Program-made: the position numbers and the translations under genes
The notes under the pieces: model-generated
The model's input: the letters and a program-made list of their open reading frames with translations, nothing else
What the model was told of the DNA's origin: nothing
Database searches by the model: none
In this document: positions 1-8,741 of the stretch, piece by piece
Layout: each line of letters starts with the position of its first letter
Position numbering within the stretch: the first letter of the stretch is position 1
Origin: Flavobacteriales bacterium
Lineage (GTDB): Bacteria; Bacteroidota; Bacteroidia; Flavobacteriales_F; PHOS-HE28
NCBI GenBank assembly: GCA_016713865.1
Contig: JADJOG010000014.1
Location: 1 to 64,000 of the forward strand
DNA: 64,000 nt
Direction of reading: 5' to 3'

Positions 1-622
1 GCGCGCCGCATTTCTACCTCACGCTCGAGATTGACATGGAGCGCGCCATCGGTGCGCGAGACTCCATCAATAAGTTCATCGCGCCCGACAAGATCTCCTT
101 CAACGACCTCGTGATCAAAGCCGTGGCCGTGGCCCTGAAGCAGCACCCCAAGGTGAACAGCTCATGGCTCGGCGATCGGATCCGCTTCAACCAGCATGTG
201 CATATCGGCGTTGCTGTCGCGGTGGAAGAAGGCTTGCTCGTTCCCGTTGTGCGCTTCGCGGATGGCAAGGCCTTGCGCACCATCGGCGCCGAGGTGCGCG
301 ACATGGCGAAGAAGGCCAAGGAGAAGAAGCTGCAACCCGCCGATTGGGAAGGCAACACCTTCACCATCTCGAACCTCGGCATGTTCGGCATCGAGGAGTT
401 CACCGCCATCATCAACCCGCCCGATGCGTGCATCATGGCCGTGGGCGGCATCGTTGCGAAACCCGTTGTGAAGAACGGCGCCATCGTGCCGGGTCACACC
501 ATGAAGGTGACCCTGAGCTGCGACCACCGCGTGGTGGATGGCGCAACCGGCGCGGCCTTCCTGCAGACCTTCAAAGGCTACATGGAAGAGCCGGCGTTGC
601 TGCTGGGGAGGGGGCAATCTGA
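1..622 (+). CDS. 2-oxoacid dehydrogenase E2 component, C-terminal catalytic domain (5' partial)
   Basis: The gene enters from the left edge in frame with base 3. It encodes the acyltransferase core of a pyruvate-type dehydrogenase complex E2, which moves the acyl group from lipoamide to CoA. Visible family blocks are PHFYLTLEIDMERA at the edge, the TFTISNLGMFGIEEFTAIINP block, and the active-site HRVVDG motif near bases 526-543. The lipoyl and peripheral-subunit-binding domains lie outside the window. As assembled there is no stop: the frame runs on through the next gene to 1055. One added G in the run at 608-614 would put a TGA at 620-622, which fits the usual E2 ending shortly after the LLLG segment, so I infer a frameshift and end the gene there. 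The exact substrate (pyruvate or branched chain) cannot be told. Confidence 0.85.
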
Positions 623-629
623 GTTGCGC

Positions 630-1055
630 ATGCGGTCAGCAGCGCTCGTCCTCGCCCAATTCACCTGCATCGCGCTGCTCGTTTTCGGTGGTGATTGGCT
701 GATCCCTTGGTGGGCCTTGCTGCTCTTCGTCGCCGGTGTTCTGATCCTGCTCTGGGCCACGGTTTCCCTCGGTGCTCCGAACCTCACCGTGATGCCCGAT
801 CCGCGCGCTGGCAATACGCTCAGCGTACGCGGCGTGTACCGTTTCGTGCGCCACCCGATGTACACAGCGGTGCTCCTATGCGGTGCTGCCTTGGCTTTTG
901 GCGCACCGAGCACCTTGCGCTGGGTCGCGCTTGGCATGTGCCTGATCGTGCTCTTGCTGAAGATCAAGCACGAGGAGGCCTTGCTCACGAAACGATATCC
1001 GGATTATCCGGAGCGCATGCGCGGCGTGAAGCGCTTGCTGCCCTTGGTCTGGTAG
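630..1055 (+). CDS. ICMT/phospholipid-methyltransferase-like membrane protein
   Basis: A protein of about 141 residues with three to four hydrophobic segments, starting at the ATG at 630. It carries the RHPMYTAVLL motif and the C-terminal KHEEALLTKRYPDYPERM region typical of isoprenylcysteine carboxyl methyltransferase-like and phospholipid methyltransferase-like proteins (SAM-dependent, integral membrane). In bacteria the substrate of this group is generally unknown. In the assembly it is fused in frame to the preceding E2 gene because no stop codon separates them. I treat it as a separate gene because an E2-methyltransferase fusion is not a known architecture and an indel in a G-rich run explains it. 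The E2 stop and this start would then lie seven bases apart. Confidence 0.75.
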   Translation: MRSAALVLAQFTCIALLVFGGDWLIPWWALLLFVAGVLILLWATVSLGAPNLTVMPDPRAGNTLSVRGVYRFVRHPMYTAVLLCGAALAFGAPSTLRWVALGMCLIVLLLKIKHEEALLTKRYPDYPERMRGVKRLLPLVW

Positions 1056-1194
1056 AGGCTTGATTCAGGGCGAAGACGTGCGCACGGCGATCGCAGGGGC
1101 TGCTTGCTGGTTTCGCGATGCAGCACGGCGGCATTCGCGCGTTCCGAGGATACGGAAGGCTGACAAAGAAGACAGAGGCTTCAGCCGTGCTCGA

Positions 1195-3078
1195 CTAACG
1201 CCCCGGCCGATGCCTATTGTTCCGCAGCATGTCGGCGTGCCGTTGAATGAGGGCCTTCGCGCGCATGGTGAGACGTTCGGCAACCTCGGGCTCTACAGCG
1301 CTTAGGTCTTGCGCCAAGAGCGTGTCGGTCTTGTAGTCGAATAGGCCTTTGCTCAGATCGCCATCGAAGAGCAGCACGCGGTCTCCTTCAATCAATTGGA
1401 ACAAGCTGCTGAGGTGCGTGATGGCCGCACCATTCTCAGCGGGGCGCATGAGGCTGCGGCCAACGGTGCCGATGCGCCCTTCGTAGCCTACGAGGTCGAG
1501 CACGGTGGGCACGGCATCGAGTTGCTGCGCAACGGTGCTGTCGCGGCCCACGAATGAGCCATCGCCGGCGTGCAGGATGATGGGCACGGCGAAGCGCCCG
1601 ACGGATGAGCGGTACAGCACCGGATGATCGCCCCATTGGTAGGTGTGATCGGCGGTGATCAGGAACAAGGTGTTGCGGTAGAAGGGCTCCTTCGCGATGC
1701 GCTCGAAGAAGCGCCGGAGCGCGAGGTCGGCGTAGCCCAGGCTTTCGTGGATCTCCTGAGTCCCTTTCGGGAATCGGCCCGTGTAGCGTTTCGGGACGGT
1801 GTACGGATGATGCGAGCTGAGCGTGAAAACCGTGGCATGGAATGGCTGCGGCATCGCGGCCATGCGCTCTACGCTCCATTGCAGGAACTCCTCATCGAAG
1901 ATGCCCCAATGCCCATCGAAGTGGCTATCGTCGTTGAATTCGTCCTTGCCCAGGTACTCGTCGTAACCGCTAGCCATGGCGAAGGAGTTGAGCCGCAATT
2001 CGCCGTTGATGCCGCCGTGCATGAAAGCCGTTGAGTAACCGAGGTCGCGAAGCCGCGATGCCATGCCTTCAATTTCGTTGTCGGCGTAGGCCGTCCCCAT
2101 GAACGGGTCGTCGGTGAAGGAGGGCACGCCGGCTACCAGCGCGCACAATCCCTTCGAGCTCGATTCCGCGTTGGCGAAGGCATTGGTGAATACCAGCGAT
2201 TGCTGGCAGAGCGAATCCATGAAGGGCATGTAGGCCGCCTCGCCGCTGATCGATGAGAGGTATTCGCGGCCCATGCTCTCCACAACGAGCAACACAACGT
2301 TCCATGGGCGGTCGGTGGAGTCTCGGCGCAGCTCATAGGCCAATGGCGCCAGGCGATCCATTTCTTCCGCAGGCATGTAGTCGCGCAAGGGGAGCGGCGG
2401 CATGGTGAACGAGAAGCCCAAGGTGAAGGCCGAGTTCGTGACAAGCGGGCTGAGCGCCACACGCACATGGTTGGCGGCATGCGCCGGTGCAAGACCGTGC
2501 TCCTGCAGTCCGCCACGTCCGATGAGCGAGAGCACGGCTATGGCTGGCACATTCACGAGCAGTTGCTGCCGAATGCCGGCATTTGAATTCGAAGCGCGTT
2601 CCGTGCGACGCCAAACGAACACGAGCAGCGCGATCGAGCTTGCGTACGACAGCGTGACCCACCAGAACCGCATCATGAAAGCGGGCATCTGGCGCAGCCC
2701 TGGACCGGCCATGCCCAGCACGTCGCGCGTGATGCGCTTGCCGGTGAACCCGAAGTAGGCCAGGTCGATGCAGCAGATCAGCAGCATGAACGCATTCAGC
2801 GCGATGAAGAGCACGAAGAGCGAACGACGGTACCACTGACGTGAGCGCGCTGGGATGGGTAGGAGCGATAACAGGATGAAGAGCGCATTCACCGCCACCA
2901 CGGTCATGGCATCGAAGCGCAGCCCCTGCACGGAGATCAGGAAGGCATCCCATGCCGTGATGCTCGGGAAGTGTCCACTGTTGGCCCAGAAGAAGATCCA
3001 CCGCAAGGACATGAGGATGATGACAACCGCACCGAGCTGGAGCAGGAGGTTGCGGAGTGGGAGAGCAGCGGCGCCCAT
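1195..3078 (-). CDS. LTA synthase family (sulfatase-fold) membrane protein
   Basis: 627 residues. Residues 1-190 hold about five membrane segments, followed by a periplasmic alkaline-phosphatase/sulfatase fold from about residue 255. The fold shows VVLLVVESMGREY (metal-binding Glu), a Ser-rich nucleophile region AESSSKGLCALVAGVPSF, FTLSSHHPYTVP and the late metal motif LITADHTYQWGDH. These are hallmarks of lipoteichoic acid synthase, MdoB and EptA relatives, which transfer phosphoglycerol or phosphoethanolamine to an outward-facing glycan or lipid. A Gram-negative host has no lipoteichoic acid, so transfer to periplasmic glucans or lipid headgroups is more likely. The gene stands alone on the minus strand between two unrelated genes. 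Exact substrate unknown. Confidence 0.88.
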   Translation of the reverse strand: MGAAALPLRNLLLQLGAVVIILMSLRWIFFWANSGHFPSITAWDAFLISVQGLRFDAMTVVAVNALFILLSLLPIPARSRQWYRRSLFVLFIALNAFMLLICCIDLAYFGFTGKRITRDVLGMAGPGLRQMPAFMMRFWWVTLSYASSIALLVFVWRRTERASNSNAGIRQQLLVNVPAIAVLSLIGRGGLQEHGLAPAHAANHVRVALSPLVTNSAFTLGFSFTMPPLPLRDYMPAEEMDRLAPLAYELRRDSTDRPWNVVLLVVESMGREYLSSISGEAAYMPFMDSLCQQSLVFTNAFANAESSSKGLCALVAGVPSFTDDPFMGTAYADNEIEGMASRLRDLGYSTAFMHGGINGELRLNSFAMASGYDEYLGKDEFNDDSHFDGHWGIFDEEFLQWSVERMAAMPQPFHATVFTLSSHHPYTVPKRYTGRFPKGTQEIHESLGYADLALRRFFERIAKEPFYRNTLFLITADHTYQWGDHPVLYRSSVGRFAVPIILHAGDGSFVGRDSTVAQQLDAVPTVLDLVGYEGRIGTVGRSLMRPAENGAAITHLSSLFQLIEGDRVLLFDGDLSKGLFDYKTDTLLAQDLSAVEPEVAERLTMRAKALIQRHADMLRNNRHRPGR

Positions 3079-3134
3079 GGCGGCGCAATGCTAGCGATGC
3101 GTCGCCGATGAAAGAACTGGAAGGTGACTTCGAT

Positions 3135-4536
3135 TTATGGCCCCATCGGCTCATACCGGCCTGTCGGCGCTGTGAACCAGCGCGGATCAAGCCAGCCCGG
3201 ATCCAGGATGTCCCAGCGCCGGAAAACGAAGCCGTCTAGGGCTTGCTGCACCTCGATGCGCTCGAGGTCTTGGTGCGTGATGATCGAAACCGTGCTATCG
3301 GGCCCCGCCTTCGCTGAGAGCAGCAGGCTCTCGACCGACGTTGACCAGGAGCGGTCGATGGTGTGGTGCTCCGGACCGAACCAAGCCATGCCTTCGACTA
3401 TGACCTTGCTCTTGCCCAGGGCGTGGGCCTGCGCGATCTCGTTCAATGTCATGCGCGTGCGTTGCGCGTAATAGGGCGCGATTCGTTCGGCCTGCATGAT
3501 GCGGAAACCTATTGCGAGCATAACCGCGAGAAGCGCGGGCTTTCGCGAAGCCGGGTTCGCCATCACCTTCAAGCCGATGGTGATCAGGATCCCTGCGACC
3601 AACGCGAAATTCACTTGCTCGCGGTACCGGTCGTGCATGAAGCCCGGCAACTTGAGCAGGACAAGTGCCGCCATCGCGAAAAGCAGAGCGGCAAAGAGAA
3701 ACGCATCCCGGCGAGTGCCTTGGCGGATGAGAAGAAAAGCGGTTAGGAGTGCGAGCAGCAGCGCATCCGGGTAGTGGCGCACGGCATATTCCAACGATTC
3801 GATCAGGACCTTGGGGGCGAAAGCGAGTCCTAGCGCTTCAGGGTCGGAGAGCTTATGCACGAATGAGAGATGGTCTTTCTCGTAGTCGCTGAGCGTTGCG
3901 CCATGCACCACGGATTGCGCAATGAGCACCGCGATCAGCAGGGCTGTGAGCTTGCGATCCCGCCAGATCTGAAGCAGTGCGAGCGCGCCCACCGCCAGTA
4001 CCGCTCCGAAGAGATGGCTGCTCGCGACCACGAAGAGCAGCACACCTGCGCTTGCATAACGCGTCGCGGTTCCCAGATGATCGGCTCGTACCACGCACAG
4101 GAGTAGGATGAGCAGGTCGGCGCCGTAATACAGCTCGAAAATGGGGCAGAAGAGACCATGCGTGAGGCCGACCAGGTGCAATGCGCAGAGCACGAGCGCG
4201 GCCCATGGGGCGCGAAGCCAACGCCGTTCATCAGCATGCTGCGGCCAACCAAACCACGTTGTTCAGCGAGTGAACCAGGATGAGCGCCTTCATGCCAAGG
4301 CCCAGCTTCGCGCCAGCGAGCGGCAGCAGTTGAGAGAAGGCGAGCACCCAACGGCCATGCTCGATCCGGAAGCCGCCCTCATTGATCACACGTGCCAGGT
4401 AGTAGCCGCTATCGGCGTAGAGCCGCTCATCGGCGAAGCGCCACGCGAAAACGATCAGGTACGCCAGCGTTGCCAAGGGCAGCAGCCGCTCCATCAGGCG
4501 CGTGAAGCGATCGTGCTGCGCGGCGCTGGCATCCAT
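3135..4536 (-). CDS. Polytopic membrane protein, GT-C-like, frameshifted as assembled
   Basis: Two minus-strand reading frames make one protein of about 467 residues. The N-terminal part starts at the ATG at 4536 (MDASAAQHDR) and runs to a TGA at 4233-4231. The C-terminal part continues in another frame from about 4231 (ADERRWLRAPWAALVL) to the stop at 3135. Joining the frames gives an uninterrupted run of hydrophobic helices, so a one-base indel near 4231-4240 is likely. The N-terminal half has a membrane helix followed by YADSGYYLARVINEGGF and IEHGRW, an acidic loop after the first helix as in GT-C glycosyltransferases. The last 130 residues look soluble and outward-facing. No known family could be named with certainty. 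It is transcribed divergently from recG. Confidence 0.7.
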
Positions 4537-4542
4537 GCGGGT

Positions 4543-4575
4543 GAAAGTACGTGGCCGCTCCGCTTGGTACTTTTC
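4543..4575. promoter_or_regulatory. Divergent promoter boxes for the membrane protein and recG
   Basis: The 43-base gap between the two divergent genes has one TACTTT box on each strand: TACTTTC on the minus strand at 4549-4543, six bases before the start at 4536, and TACTTTTC on the plus strand at 4568-4575, four bases before the GTG at 4580. They resemble the Bacteroidota -7 element TAnnTTTG. If used, both mRNAs would be nearly leaderless. This is a pattern match only. Confidence 0.45.
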
Positions 4576-4579
4576 CGCC

Positions 4580-6689
4580 GTGCAGCACCTGCTCGAGAGC
4601 CCGATCGAATACCTGAAGGGCGTGGGCCCGCAGCGGGGCGAGATGCTGCGCAAGGATCTGGGCATCGCCACCTTCGGCGATCTGCTGTTCCACTTCCCGT
4701 TCCGCTACATCGATCGCAGCCGCTTCCACACGGTGCGCGAGGTGATGGCCGCGCCCGATGAATTCCCGCAGGCGCAGCTACGGGGCCGTATCAGCGCGGC
4801 GCGCATCGTGGGCGAGAAGCAGGCGCGGCGGTTGGTTGCCACGCTCACCGACTCCACCGGCGCCATGGAGCTCGTGTGGTTCAAGGGCATCCGCTGGGTG
4901 CAGCCCGCGCTGAAGCCCGGCGAGGAGTACATCGTGTTCGGCCGCGCCACCAGCTTCAAGGGCAAGGCCAACATGGCGCATCCCGAACTGGAGCTCGCTT
5001 CAACCTGGGATGGCGGCATGGAGGCGGCGATGCAGCCGGTTTACAGCACAACGGAGAAGCTCTCGGCCAAGGGCCTAACGAGCCGCGCCATCTGGAAACT
5101 GCAGAAGGCGCTGCTCCCGCAGATCACTGGCGCCCTGCCCGAGACGCTCGCAGTGGAACAGGTGCAATGGCTGGGCGGGATCGGCCGTGAAGAAGCCATG
5201 CGGCAAGTGCATGCACCCACCGATGCGCAACGGCTCGAGCTCGCGCGCACCCGGCTCAAGTTCGAGGAGCTCTTCTTCATTCAGATGGGCCTGCTGCGGC
5301 AAAAGCAGCTCACGCAGCAGAAAGTGCGCGGACAGGTGTTCGCGCAGGTGGGCGGATTCCTCAGGAACTTCTATGCAGAGCACCTTCCCTTCGAGCTCAC
5401 CGGCGCGCAGAAACGCGTGGTGAAGGAGATCCGGAAGGACATGGGCAGCGGCAGGCAAATGAACCGCTTGCTGCAGGGCGATGTGGGCAGCGGCAAAACG
5501 CTCGTGGGCCTGCTCAGCATGCTCATCGCCCTCGACAACGGATTCCAGGCCGCGCTCATGGCGCCCACGGAGATCCTCGCGCAGCAGCACTTCGCTACGC
5601 TATCGCGCATGCTGCAAGGCATGCCTGTGGTGGTGCGGCTGCTCACCGGCAGCACCAAGCAGGCCGAGCGCAAGAGCCTGCTCACCGCCTTGCGTCTTGG
5701 CGAGGTACACATCATCGTGGGCACGCACGCGCTGCTCGAGGACCGCGTGCAATTCAAGCAGCTCGGCCTAGTTGTGATCGATGAGCAGCACCGCTTCGGC
5801 GTGGCGCAGCGCGCGCGCCTATGGGCCAAAAGCGAGGTTCCGCCTCATGTGCTCGTGATGACCGCCACGCCCATTCCGCGCACCTTGGCCATGACGCTCT
5901 ATGGCGACCTCGATACCAGCGTGATCGACGAGTTGCCACCCGGTCGCAAGCCCATCCGAACCGTGCATCGCTTCGATAGCGCGCGCAATGCGGTGTTCGG
6001 ATTCCTCGAAGAGGAGATCGCCAAAGGGCGGCAGGTGTACGTGGTGTACCCCTTGATCGAGGAATCGGAGAAGACGGACCTGAAGGATGTGACGGACGGC
6101 TTCGAGAGCCTGAGTCGTCGCTTCCCGTTGCCGGAGTATGCCGTGGGCATCGTGCATGGGCGGCAGGACCAAGCGACCAAGGACTTCGAGATGGCGCGCT
6201 TCAAGAAGGGCGAGACGAAAATCCTCGTGAGCACCACCGGTGATCGAGGTGGGCGTGGATGTGCCCAACGCCAGCGTGATGGTGATCGAGAATGCCGAGC
6301 GCTTCGGCCTATCGCAGTTGCATCAGTTGCGCGGGCGCGTGGGTCGCGGCGCGGAGCAGAGCTTCTGCATTCTCATGAGCGGCGACAAGCTCTCGAACGA
6401 TGCGCGCACGCGGATCGAGACCATGGTGCGCACCAACGATGGCTTCGAGATCGCCGAGACCGACCTGCGTTTGCGCGGGCCGGGTGATCTGCTCGGCACG
6501 CAGCAGAGCGGGCTGCCGCAATTGCGCATCGCCGATCTGGTCGAGGATCAGGCCTTGTTGCAGCAGGCCAGGCAATCCGCCGCACGCGTGCTCGATGCCG
6601 ATCCGCAATTGAGCGCGCCGGAGCATGCGCCTATCGCGCGCACCGTGGCCAGCCGGAAGCAGGAGGCCGTGTGGGGGAGGATCAGCTGA
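4580..6689 (+). CDS. recG: ATP-dependent DNA helicase RecG, frameshifted as assembled
   Basis: RecG remodels stalled replication forks and Holliday junctions. I chose the GTG at 4580 because it gives the family N-terminus (QHLLESPIEYLKGVGPQRGE); in-frame sequence upstream overlaps the divergent gene. Visible blocks: the wedge/OB domain in the first 180 residues, Walker A LLQGDVGSGKT, the APTEILAQQH block, DEQHRFGV (motif II), TATPIPRT (motif III), and the C-terminal HQLRGRVGRG (motif VI) and TDLRLRGPGDLLGT. The frame breaks at about 6236: the sequence reads TT then GDRGG, while the next frame continues at 6240 with VIEVGVDVPNASVMVIENAE. One extra base in the caccaccgg stretch (6232-6240) explains it. 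The restored product is about 702 residues, normal for RecG. Confidence 0.95.
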
Positions 6690-6696
6690 GGTCGAT

Positions 6697-7428
6697 TCAG
6701 GTGCGCAGCTCGGCCTTGCGGCGCAGCTCTTCCGGATCGAGCACATGCCGCAGGCAGCCCGAAACGATCAGCCATTGCGCCGCGGCGTAGGTGAGCAGCA
6801 CGCTCCAATTGGCATGGCTCACCGGCCGAGCGAAACGATGTGTGGCCAAGATGCTGTCCGATGCCATGAAGAGCAGCGCGCCCGCGAACACCATGATGAA
6901 GCTCGGGAGGTAGGTGCGTCCGAAACGCAGGGCCGCCGTGATGCCCATGATGGTGATCGCTGCCGCATAGATGCCAACGGGAACAACGATGATGTCGTCG
7001 ATGCGGGCGATGAGGTCGCTGCCGAAGAGCGCGCCGAACGTGGCGATCAGCGCCGCGATGAGGATGCCGTACAAGAGGCCCGGGCTGGGACCTGCATCGG
7101 CGATGTTCTGCGCGAAGCCCATGGCATAGCACAGCTGCGCGATCAAGAAGGCGCCCAGGCCGATCATGAAATAGAATTGATCCCAATGGTCGAGCATCAG
7201 GGCGATGTCGCCGATCAACGAGAAGAGCAATCCCGCTTGGATCATGAGCGTGAAGCGATCGCCGTAGCGCCTGCTGCTGAAGAAGAACCAGCTGCTCAGG
7301 ATCACCAGCATAAGCGGCTTGCACAGGTACACGAGGCCGTGGTTGCCGGTCAGCTCGCCGAGGATGGTGCCACCGGTAACGGCCGCGAAGGCCAAGCCAT
7401 TGATCAACGGATGCTTCAGCAAGCGCAT
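6697..7428 (-). CDS. Lysoplasmalogenase-like (YhhN family) membrane protein
   Basis: 243 residues with about eight predicted membrane helices, matching the YhhN/TMEM86 family. Supporting motifs are GDIALML with conserved Asp, the CKPLMLVIL helix, and FMIGLGAFLIAQLCYAMGF. Eukaryotic TMEM86B and a characterised Legionella YhhN protein cleave the vinyl-ether bond of lysoplasmalogens; for this bacterium the activity is inferred. It lies 33 bases downstream of an alkylglycerol-monooxygenase-like gene on the same strand, so the pair may handle ether lipids together. Its own TATTTTCG box sits just upstream, so it may also be transcribed independently. Confidence 0.85.
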   Translation of the reverse strand: MRLLKHPLINGLAFAAVTGGTILGELTGNHGLVYLCKPLMLVILSSWFFFSSRRYGDRFTLMIQAGLLFSLIGDIALMLDHWDQFYFMIGLGAFLIAQLCYAMGFAQNIADAGPSPGLLYGILIAALIATFGALFGSDLIARIDDIIVVPVGIYAAAITIMGITAALRFGRTYLPSFIMVFAGALLFMASDSILATHRFARPVSHANWSVLLTYAAAQWLIVSGCLRHVLDPEELRRKAELRT

Positions 7429-7435
7429 GGGTCGG

Positions 7436-7443
7436 CGAAAATA
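7436..7443 (-). promoter_or_regulatory. Candidate -7 box for the YhhN-family gene
   Basis: TATTTTCG on the minus strand, seven bases before the start codon at 7428, in the short gap after the upstream gene. Same form as other boxes in the window. Confidence 0.35.
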
Positions 7444-7461
7444 GCCGCGCCCGCCAAGAGT

Positions 7462-8691
7462 TTAAACCATGCGCACAGGAGGCCGAAAGACGAGCACCAA
7501 GTGCAGGAAGGAGCCAATGAACAAGATGGCGGCGGCCATAGTGGCGAACCCAACCGGACCAATGAGCGCGAATGGCACAAGCGAAGTGCAGGCGATGCGC
7601 ACGCCTTCGCTCCAAAGCGGCCAGCGCTTGCCTTCGAGCAGTACGCCAAGGTTCATCACCCAGAGCACAATCAGGCCCGCCATGCCCCACTGCATCCATG
7701 CGCTCATGCGCTGCTGCTGGAATAGGAATAAGGTGGTGAGCGCCAACAGCAGCGTGAATTGGACCGCCACATACAGGCTCATGGCTCGCGGCACTTGCGT
7801 ATCGAACTTCACATAGCTCGCCCGGTCCTTCGCGCGCGGACCCTCGAAACCGCCGAGATCAGCGGGTTTCCAGCCGGGCGGTTTCACGAACACCAGCAGC
7901 TTGTCCTTCCAGGAACGGGTCTGGCGCGCCCATCGCAGCAGATCGCCCCAATAGTGGAAGTTGGCCTTAACCGGATCCCAAGACTGCAGGGGCGTGGTGA
8001 TGCCGTAGATCGGCTCTTCCTCTTCGCGCTGGAAGGTGCCGAAGAGCTTGTCCCAGATGATGAGCGTGCCCGCGTGGTTGCGGTCGATGTATTTGGGGTC
8101 GCTGCCGTGATGCACGCGGTGATGGCTGGGCGTATTGAAGAGCCACTCGAAGGCCCCCATGCGCCCGATGGCCTTGGTGTGGATCCAGAACTGGTACAGC
8201 GTCACGAAGGCGCCCACCGTCACGATCACCAGCGGATGCACGCCCAGCAGCGCAACGGGGATGTAGAACCAGAAGCTGAAGAGCCCCTGCCACCAGCTCT
8301 GCCGCAGCGCCACGCTCAGGTTGTATTCCTCGCTCTGGTGGTGAACGATGTGCGCCGCCCACAGGAAGTTGATTTCGTGGCTCAGCCGGTGGAACCAGTA
8401 ATACAGCAGATCGATGAGCAGGAAGGCCAGCAGCCAGGTGAGCGGCGTGCTGGGCAGGGTGAAGAGCCGCCAATGATCATACACCGCGAGGTAAATGGCG
8501 AAGATGCCCGCCTTGGTGAAAGCCCCCACCACTTGCGATCCGATACCGCAGCCCATGTTGGCCACGAAGTCGTTGAAGCGATACACCGATGAACGCGTCA
8601 GCCCGGCCTTCGCGCCGTGCCATGCGCTCCATGCGAGCTCCACGGCCATCAGCAGGAAGAAGAGCGGGATCGAGAGGATGATGTATTCCAC
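7462..8691 (-). CDS. Sterol desaturase / alkylglycerol monooxygenase-like protein
   Basis: 409 residues from the GTG at 8691. A longer in-frame start at 8781 would overlap pheT and lose the hydrophobic start, so I rejected it. It belongs to the fatty acid hydroxylase superfamily: di-iron His clusters are seen at FHRLSH, HIVHHQSEEYN and the SHHRVHHGSD segment, between membrane helices. A second hydrophobic domain of about 120 residues follows the hydroxylase, as in TMEM195 (AGMO), the enzyme that cleaves alkyl ether bonds of glycerolipids. Its next-door neighbour is a lysoplasmalogenase-like gene, which supports an ether-lipid role. Bacterial members are largely uncharacterised, so the reaction is inferred. 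Confidence 0.85.
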   Translation of the reverse strand: MEYIILSIPLFFLLMAVELAWSAWHGAKAGLTRSSVYRFNDFVANMGCGIGSQVVGAFTKAGIFAIYLAVYDHWRLFTLPSTPLTWLLAFLLIDLLYYWFHRLSHEINFLWAAHIVHHQSEEYNLSVALRQSWWQGLFSFWFYIPVALLGVHPLVIVTVGAFVTLYQFWIHTKAIGRMGAFEWLFNTPSHHRVHHGSDPKYIDRNHAGTLIIWDKLFGTFQREEEEPIYGITTPLQSWDPVKANFHYWGDLLRWARQTRSWKDKLLVFVKPPGWKPADLGGFEGPRAKDRASYVKFDTQVPRAMSLYVAVQFTLLLALTTLFLFQQQRMSAWMQWGMAGLIVLWVMNLGVLLEGKRWPLWSEGVRIACTSLVPFALIGPVGFATMAAAILFIGSFLHLVLVFRPPVRMV

Positions 8692-8696
8692 GGCTG

Positions 8697-8706
8697 CGCG
8701 AAAATA
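8697..8706 (-). promoter_or_regulatory. Candidate -7 box for the desaturase-like gene
   Basis: TATTTTCGCG on the minus strand, five bases before the GTG at 8691, in the 50-base gap to the divergent pheT. The position supports that GTG as the start. Confidence 0.35.
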
Positions 8707-8741
8707 CCCGCAGGTATCTTCGCCGACCTTCAATAATTCGC

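Noticed and set aside
6625..7725. Long plus-strand open frame of 366 codons across the YhhN-family gene
   Set aside because: It is antisense to a clear membrane protein, is rich in Arg, Glu and His, and has no family motif; a GC-rich shadow.
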